In this document: in pieces, positions 58,789 to 64,000 of the stretch
How the letters are laid out: each line of letters begins with the position of its first letter
Position numbering within the stretch: the first letter of the stretch is position 1
Assembly: GCA_021401465.1 (NCBI GenBank)
Contig: JADDMT010000019.1
Location: forward strand, 124,001-188,000
DNA: 64,000 nucleotides
Direction: 5' to 3'
From: Teratosphaeria epicoccoides
Lineage: Eukaryota; Ascomycota; Dothideomycetes; Mycosphaerellales; Teratosphaeriaceae
Position numbers and translations under genes: made by a program
Notes under the pieces: model-generated
What the model saw: only the letters and a program-made list of their open reading frames with translations
Databases searched by the model: none
What the model was told of the DNA's origin: nothing

Positions 58789-59148
58789 TGATACGGTTAA
58801 TACTAGGGGGCTATTAGAACCGCATAGGTTCTAATGCCCGCCCTTAGCATGTAGTAACCCTACTACATATAGTAAGGGGGTCCTTCGTACATACATTAGC
58901 TTATATGTCGTCTAAGAGGGATTAGTTGTCGACGTAGGACGCCCCTACGTCGCTAACCCTATAGTACCCCTGCGGGGTTAGGCTTAGACATGCTTTCCCT
59001 AATTAAGGAGCGTCGGGGGTTATAAGCACCCTTAGCGCTACCTCTGCAATAAGCAGAAAGTAGCGCTGTCTTGTACCTACTAAAAGGTCAGATTACTCTG
59101 TCACACTACGAGATATTTCTATATCATATAGCATATACATCTATATTA
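58789..59148 (+). repeat. B3 3' LTR
   Basis: 360 bp, TGATACGG to ATATTA, followed by target copy GGAGG. Confidence 0.95.
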
Positions 59149-60474
59149 GGAGGATTCTAGTCTACTTAGCAAAACAGAGGCTATCTACTAGTTAGATCTA
59201 GTCGCGAAAAAGATCGGGTCATTTAACAAGGCTAAGAAGGACGATCTAGAGGCGGAGCTTAGAGCCCTTAAGAAGTCGTAGCAACTACATCTTAATGTTG
59301 TCGCGCCTTAGCTACGTTCATTCATGATCACATATAGTAACTCCTTTATCTAGCAACCTATGAAGAGTGTTAACGAGAAGGGGTACCTAGGCATAGAGAT
59401 ACTACCCTATGCTACATTCAACATTAGCACGCCGATCCCTGAGGACCTCTAGGAGGACAGCTAGGGCCCCGTTCGCGATGGCGATGTCAAAGATTAGGAC
59501 GACGATAATACTAATCAGGCGAACTACTAAGGTCTGCGAACATATTACCTCGAGTGTGTTCGACAAGGATTAAGGCAAGGGAAGAAGCTACTATCCTTCT
59601 TTACATAGGTGCATGTTTAGCGCGTTCTAGGCTTGTTTCCTTGTCTATACAAGTAGTGCTGACTCGACGCAGAACTCATAGCTAAAATGTCATATAACAA
59701 GGACAAGCAGAAGGATACTATGTACTCTAGCTAAGCCGCAGAGCAGATCCTAAAGTAGGGGAAGCGGAGTCATGTGTAGCACTACATAGACGAGATCTAT
59801 TAAATGCTAGCGATGTAACAGCTCCTAGAGATCCTGCGCGGTGTAAGGAGCTAGACGAATGCGTTTAGTAAGCCGCGTAAACACGTCGTAGTCGCGTACA
59901 AGCTAATGAATGTAGCGTTAGTAAAGCTAGTAAGTATCTTTAACTATTTCCTTGCCTAATAGGTACTAACTTTAACTAGTATCTCTAGTAGGTAGTAGAG
60001 AATAGTCACATCCTAGGCAGATTCAACAAGATAGCTAGGTTCATCAGGCTAGATTACAGGTCGAAAGATAAGGCCATGATTATAGAGGACTTTGTAACTA
60101 CTAATCCTATTATTAAAGGCTACTAAGACGACCCTTAGTTGCTTATATCGACTGTAAACAAAATTGAGAGTAGCGTAACTCTTGCACCTGCTAACGCTAT
60201 CATAATACTAGATGACAACTTCAAATAGCAGTTAACTAGGCAAGCCTGTAGCAGGGTTAGTCGTACTAGATTAATGTAGTTAGCGTAATTCACAGAGGTA
60301 ATAAGATTTTACTAGGTTGCGCTATAGAGCTAATTCGGAGAATAGACTATAAACTGTTAGCAGACTAGTGACGACTTCATTAATATCATGCGCAAGGATC
60401 AGGGCGAGTAGAGAGGCATAGGATTATGCGGGCTACGTAGGCTAGCGCGAGATGACAGATTGATTAGGGTTTGA
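59149..60474 (+). pseudogene. SNF2-type helicase/ATPase carried by P, C-terminal part
   Basis: This continues the helicase after B3 (DSSLLSKTEAIY in frame with KKFVE). It has a Lys-rich linker, then the second RecA-like domain: HVVVAYKLMNVALVKL (motif IV region), RLDYRSKDKAMIIEDF, LLISTVNKIES, LAPANAIIILDDNF (motif V) and QLTRQACSRVSRTR (motif VI). The stop TGA at 60472-60474 is unlikely to come from RIP and is probably the true end. One frame change occurs between 59950 and 60010. The whole protein would be about 1330 residues. Role in P unknown; it may help transposition or chromatin access. Confidence 0.75.
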
Positions 60475-60618
60475 CTACAATCTTGTAATAGAGTAATGCT
60501 AGTAGTCGTGCGCGAGTAGTATCGTTTTAGATAGTAACTACACAAGCGCCTTATCTGATAGAGTATATGCATAATACTAATCATCTCGTCTGTTCGTATG
60601 TACTTAACGACTACTAAA

Positions 60619-60640
60619 TGCTAGTAGTATACTAGCGGTA
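60619..60640 (+). repeat. P spacer motif, copy 6
   Basis: CTAGTAGTATACTAGCGGTA, 145 bp after the helicase stop codon. Its TAGCGGTA end pairs with TACCGCTA just downstream (to 60652). Confidence 0.7.
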
Positions 60641-60720
60641 TGTCTACCGCTACTACGTTAAGGTCCGACCTATAGATCGCTACTACATGTTTTGAACCCT
60701 TATAATCGACAGATAATAAC

Positions 60721-60742
60721 TACTAGTAGTATACTAGCGGCA
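60721..60742 (+). repeat. P spacer motif, copy 7
   Basis: CTAGTAGTATACTAGCGGCA, identical to copy 1 over 20 bases. Confidence 0.7.
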
Positions 60743-60917
60743 CTCCTACTATGTCTACGCTACACATCTAAGCCGCTAGTAATACAGGGTATGACTTCGT
60801 GCATATGAATACTATACACTTTGGATTTATATATGAAACTACTCGAAATTTGGGATTCCTAGCTAAAATCGCGCTCGTACTACCTGCGATTAACAGAACG
60901 AGTTAGCTAATAATAAC

Positions 60918-60939
60918 TGCCGCTAGTATACTACTAGCA
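60918..60939 (-). repeat. P spacer motif, copy 8
   Basis: GCCGCTAGTATACTACTAGC, inverted copy about 107 bp upstream of the transposase ATG. Confidence 0.7.
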
Positions 60940-61045
60940 CATCCATTTTCGTCTACTCTAGGCCCTCCTTTACTACTACACTCTAATAACACTCGATTCT
61001 TCTATTAACCTAAACACTAACCCTACACACGCATGGCTAGCTAAC

Positions 61046-64000
61046 ATGATAAACCGTCCGAGTAGTAATCAGCTACCCGCGCGGCACGCGTACCTTTATA
61101 GTAAGTATCGACATGACTAAGGGCTTAGGGTCTAGGTGTTTATAGTAATTAACGCGTCTATGAGCGCCGTAGCCTTTATAACACACTATGTCGACAATGG
61201 CTTCATAGCACATACTATACTACACAGGCTACAGTAAGGCATTAAAAAGTCATAGTAGTTATGCCTAGCATGTTCCTACCTACATAGTAGCAAAGTTTTA
61301 GCACTTTATTAATTAGAGTACTATAGATCTTAGACCTGACGAGAAATACGCGTCAGATTCGAACATCTCCTTAGACTCGAACGACAGAGTCGAAACTTAA
61401 TTAGCAGACGATGTCCTCGCCTACAAGGAGGGGACATTAGTCGACGACACTATAGGAGTAGATAGGCAGTATGTTGCAAACGAGGAACTAGTCATAGTCG
61501 TCGAGCCTGTGTTTAATGAGGCTTACATGTAAGAGAAGGAGATAGTAGTAACAGCTAGGGCAATCGACGATGATAGTAGTAACATCGACGCGCTTAGTCT
61601 CTACGACGACCTAGCAGCATTCATAAGAGACGCCACATCTCTAGATGGACGATATAGAGACACGAATAGCAGCTAAGCGGGTAGGCTACATGGCGTCATA
61701 AGCAAGCATAGCTTAGCTTTAATCCATATACGCGCTAGTAGGCTATTGTCTACTAGACATGAGTAACTATATAAGCGGACACCTTTTAGCGTAAGTAGTC
61801 TCATGGCGGGCAGGCTAATCAAAGTGTACGTTAAGCCGCAATCCTACTAAGTTAGTAATAACCTTGACTAGGTCTAACAAACAGACAGATAAGGAACTTA
61901 ACGAATAGGGCTATACCTTCTTCTAAAGTAATGCAGATGTAGTATTCGCATACTAGCTCTTATACGAAGGCTTTTCGAGCAACGCTATCGATCGGTTATT
62001 CAAGAATCCCCGGCTGCAGAAGATCCACGAACGGCTTAGCTTTCGGTTAGGCGTAGAGCTTAAGGACAAGATCCGAGAAGTAAGTGCCCGCTAACTACTA
62101 TTCATTACAAAGTAGAGTATTACGAACATCGAATTAGAATCTCTAGAGTTGACCTCTAGTGTTAAGACAGTGCCTCTAAGACACTAGAAAGTCGAAGACA
62201 TTATGCGCTTTCTTATAGGGCACAAGGGTTTCAGGAATGATCTTGTGTACGCGCCTTATCGCCTCGAGACTCTAGATGACCCGCCTAGGCGGATCTATTA
62301 GGACATGGCCTCTACAGACTAGTAGTAGGACAAACAGAAAGAGCTTAGAATAGACAGAGCGACAATCGTGCTACTAATTCTTGCTAGTGACAAGACACAG
62401 GTTACTAATCATCAAGGTAACCTAATCGCATAGCTAGTGTACTTGACGATTAGTAACCTGCCTAGATTAGTTCGTAACTCTAACTATTGACTAGGCAGCG
62501 TGCTCCTAGCGATGCTACTAGTAGTTAAAGGCGGAAAAGGAAGCATTAGGGACGAGCTATACTATCGCTACATGAAGACAATGTTCGACCCTATTACTAA
62601 GCTCGCTGTAGGCGAGGGCCTTGACGTCTTATATGCGGATAGCGAGACACAGCGATGTTTCCTAAATATCGCGGTATACGCGAGCGACTACTAAGAACAG
62701 GTAATAGTTACAGGCATGAAGAATAACCGCTACTACATAATATATATAATCGATCTAGAAAAACGCGAAGACCTCGAAGCAGTTACGCTATAGTAGACAT
62801 ATAAGGACACGTAAATACAAATCATGCTCTAGCGAGTAGCGAAGAAGGACTAGGGCAGCTACATACACGACCTACTAAACTTCGCATTTAGGCACCCTAG
62901 CCTAAATATCTACAAGACGCTAATAGTAGACATGCTCTACTAACTCTTTAAGGGTGTATTAATGTACGTCATAGATTAGACGCGAGATTTGCTTAAGAGT
63001 CGACTACCTCTGTCTTTAAAGCAAGCTAGAGCGGTACTCCTATAAGCTTAGGGTTAGCATAAAGCAGCAAGAAAGAGTAACAAAGGCAAGACTATTGTAG
63101 ATTATTAACTAGATGTCATTATTAACCGTCGTTTCGCGGCGGTGCCTACATTTAGGAACCTCTAGGTGTTTAGCTAAATGTCCGTAGTAAGCTAATAGAC
63201 AGGCTAGGAACAGAAGAGTATGCTACAATAGTTACTCCTAGTCTTCGTGCTACTATTAGAAGAGGCTAAGGCACATAGCGCTATCTAGTTCTTGCGGGTA
63301 ATAGTAGACTTCTCTTAGTTAGCGTAATATCCTTCATATGATAGCGAAACGCTCCGGTTTATAGTCCTTACCCTGTTCTAATGCAACTAGTATAAAGAAG
63401 AGTTTAGGGAGTACCGTATAAGCAAAGGAGAGCTAAGAAAGAATAAAGTACAGACAGAGCGAGCGGAGGAGCCTAAGATAGTAGACAATGTGTGTAAACT
63501 ACAAGGGCACTTTAATTTTCCTAAGTTTTATGCCCTTACATACTACGTAGACATAATACAGCTCTTTAGTAACGCGCTAGACCTCGACACTAGCTACTTT
63601 GAACACAAGCATGTCAAATACGTCAAGAAGCTATTTAAATTAACTAACAAGAAGAACAGATAGGAGGACTAAATTATAGAGCACTTCTAGCGAAAGATTA
63701 CTATGCTTACATTCTTTGATACTAGCCTAACGTTCTAGTAGCAGACTAAGGCCGAACATCGAGAGGCTTAGGAGCGCGAAGTGCCTTAGCCGACAGAGTA
63801 GAAGGATGTCGAAGCCTTCCTTAGCTAGCGAAGGCTAAGATCTAGCTAATCGTTACTAGGTAGAGACATATAGAGGACAGTTAGTAATGTAGTAGCACAC
63901 ATAGGGCTAGAGGTAGGGCCTTACTTCTATCATACTACTATAGTGTTTGTTAGAGAGTACTAGGCGTCGTCTAATATAACATCGACGTCGAATACAATGC
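61046..64000 (+). pseudogene. Plavaka-type transposase (CACTA/EnSpm-like), C-terminus outside window
   Basis: This plus-strand trace, from about ATG 61046 (MINRPSSNQLPARHAYLYSK) past the window end, has RIP stops and at least one frame change. The diagnostic Plavaka order is clear: VEDIMRFLIGHKGF; LILASDKTQVTNHQGN followed by PVYLTISNLPR with its last L/P variants (first acidic residue near 62389); LGSVLLAMLLVVKGG; a 'YADSETQRCFLNIAVYASDY' block (62629-62688; second Asp near 62638); VTGMKNNR; IVDMLYxLFKGVLMYVID (near 62923); DVIINRRFAAVPTFRNL; TGxEQKSML; and GHFNFPKFYALTYYVD. The segment 62500-62694 is still open. It is the likely transposase of P. I know Plavaka mainly from basidiomycetes. 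Confidence 0.85.

Larger units (their letters stand above)
50980..59148 (+). mobile_element. Chromodomain Ty3/gypsy element B3 (inside the P helicase gene)
   Basis: This complete plus-strand family B element is 8169 bp, identical in length to B1. Target copies are AGAGG (50975-50979) and GGAGG (59149-59153); the single difference is a TG-to-TA change after insertion. It is the youngest insertion of the right block by nesting, but still carries many RIP stops. Confidence 0.96.
60475..61045. other. Spacer in P between helicase and transposase
   Basis: No supported gene. Three copies of the spacer motif lie here (60619, 60721 and inverted 60918). It should contain the helicase 3' end and the transposase promoter. 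Confidence 0.5.
41654..64000 (+). mobile_element. Large Plavaka-type (CACTA/EnSpm-like) element P, partial
   Basis: This is a non-LTR, multi-gene element inserted in A3 gag. Its left boundary is set by loss of homology with A2 after CTA at 41653; the first bases are CGTCACGAAAATC. The right end is beyond 64000. Without B3 at least 14.2 kb is present. It holds a palindrome-rich left end, several minus- and plus-strand gene remnants, a SNF2-type helicase and a Plavaka transposase. A common motif of about 20 bp recurs in its spacers. That all these genes belong to one element is an inference from continuity and the shared motif. Confidence 0.7.

Noticed and set aside
41654..64000. Starship-type giant element
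   Set aside because: No DUF3435/tyrosine-recombinase captain could be read at the left end or elsewhere; the transposase present is Plavaka-type.
41654..64000. Helitron (helicase plus 3' hairpin end)
   Set aside because: The helicase shows SNF2 motifs, not Pif1, and no Rep HUH motif was seen.
1..64000. Alternative genetic code with TAG as sense codon
   Set aside because: TAG excess is accompanied by TAA, by loss of CA and TG on both strands and by broken catalytic motifs, and copies differ at those sites by transitions; this is mutation, not recoding.

Overview
The window is a nest of transposable elements, and I found no host gene, tRNA or rRNA. It most likely comes from a RIP-active filamentous fungus, probably an ascomycete. 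Coding traces keep their frame for hundreds of codons but are full of TAG and TAA stops. Comparing the copies shows that the differences are almost all C-to-T and G-to-A, at CpA/TpG and also at CpG, which leaves TpA. The element families (chromodomain Ty3/gypsy, hAT, Plavaka) are also fungal in character.

Left block (1-15666). A hAT transposase gene on the minus strand is split by a Ty3/gypsy element of family C (946-15065, target duplication GCTAG). That element is itself split by a family A gypsy element (A1, 2257-9159, target duplication TATAC). The 5' LTR of A1 is a fold-back inverted structure.

Middle block (15667-41653). A family B gypsy element (B2) starts at 15667. It was hit three times: B1 (15745-23913, duplication GCTAC) landed in its 5' LTR, A2 (25686-32664, duplication AACGT) in its gag-pol gene, and A3 (starting 36208) just after its gag-pol stop. 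Removing A2 and one target copy gives B2 a gag-pol frame of 4965 nt, exactly the length found in B1 and B3.

Right block (41654-64000). A3 is cut off by a large element (P) whose right end lies outside the window. P carries a Plavaka-type (CACTA/EnSpm-like) transposase, a SNF2-type helicase/ATPase and at least three further unidentified genes. Its gene-free spacers share a roughly 20-bp interrupted-palindrome motif. B3 (50980-59148, duplication GGAGG/AGAGG) sits inside the helicase gene, and the joined helicase frame is intact across it.

Families A and B both carry an extra antisense gene between pol and the 3' LTR, with an N-terminal cysteine cluster. In A it encodes a coiled-coil protein and in B a basic/acidic, nuclear-looking protein. 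In all three gypsy families the sequence 2-3 nt inside the 5' LTR is complementary over 8-9 nt to a site about 30-40 nt after an LTR TATA box, as expected for Tf1-type self-priming. All elements look dead through RIP. Insertion order: hAT, then C, then A1; and B2, then B1, A2 and A3, then P (in A3), then B3.
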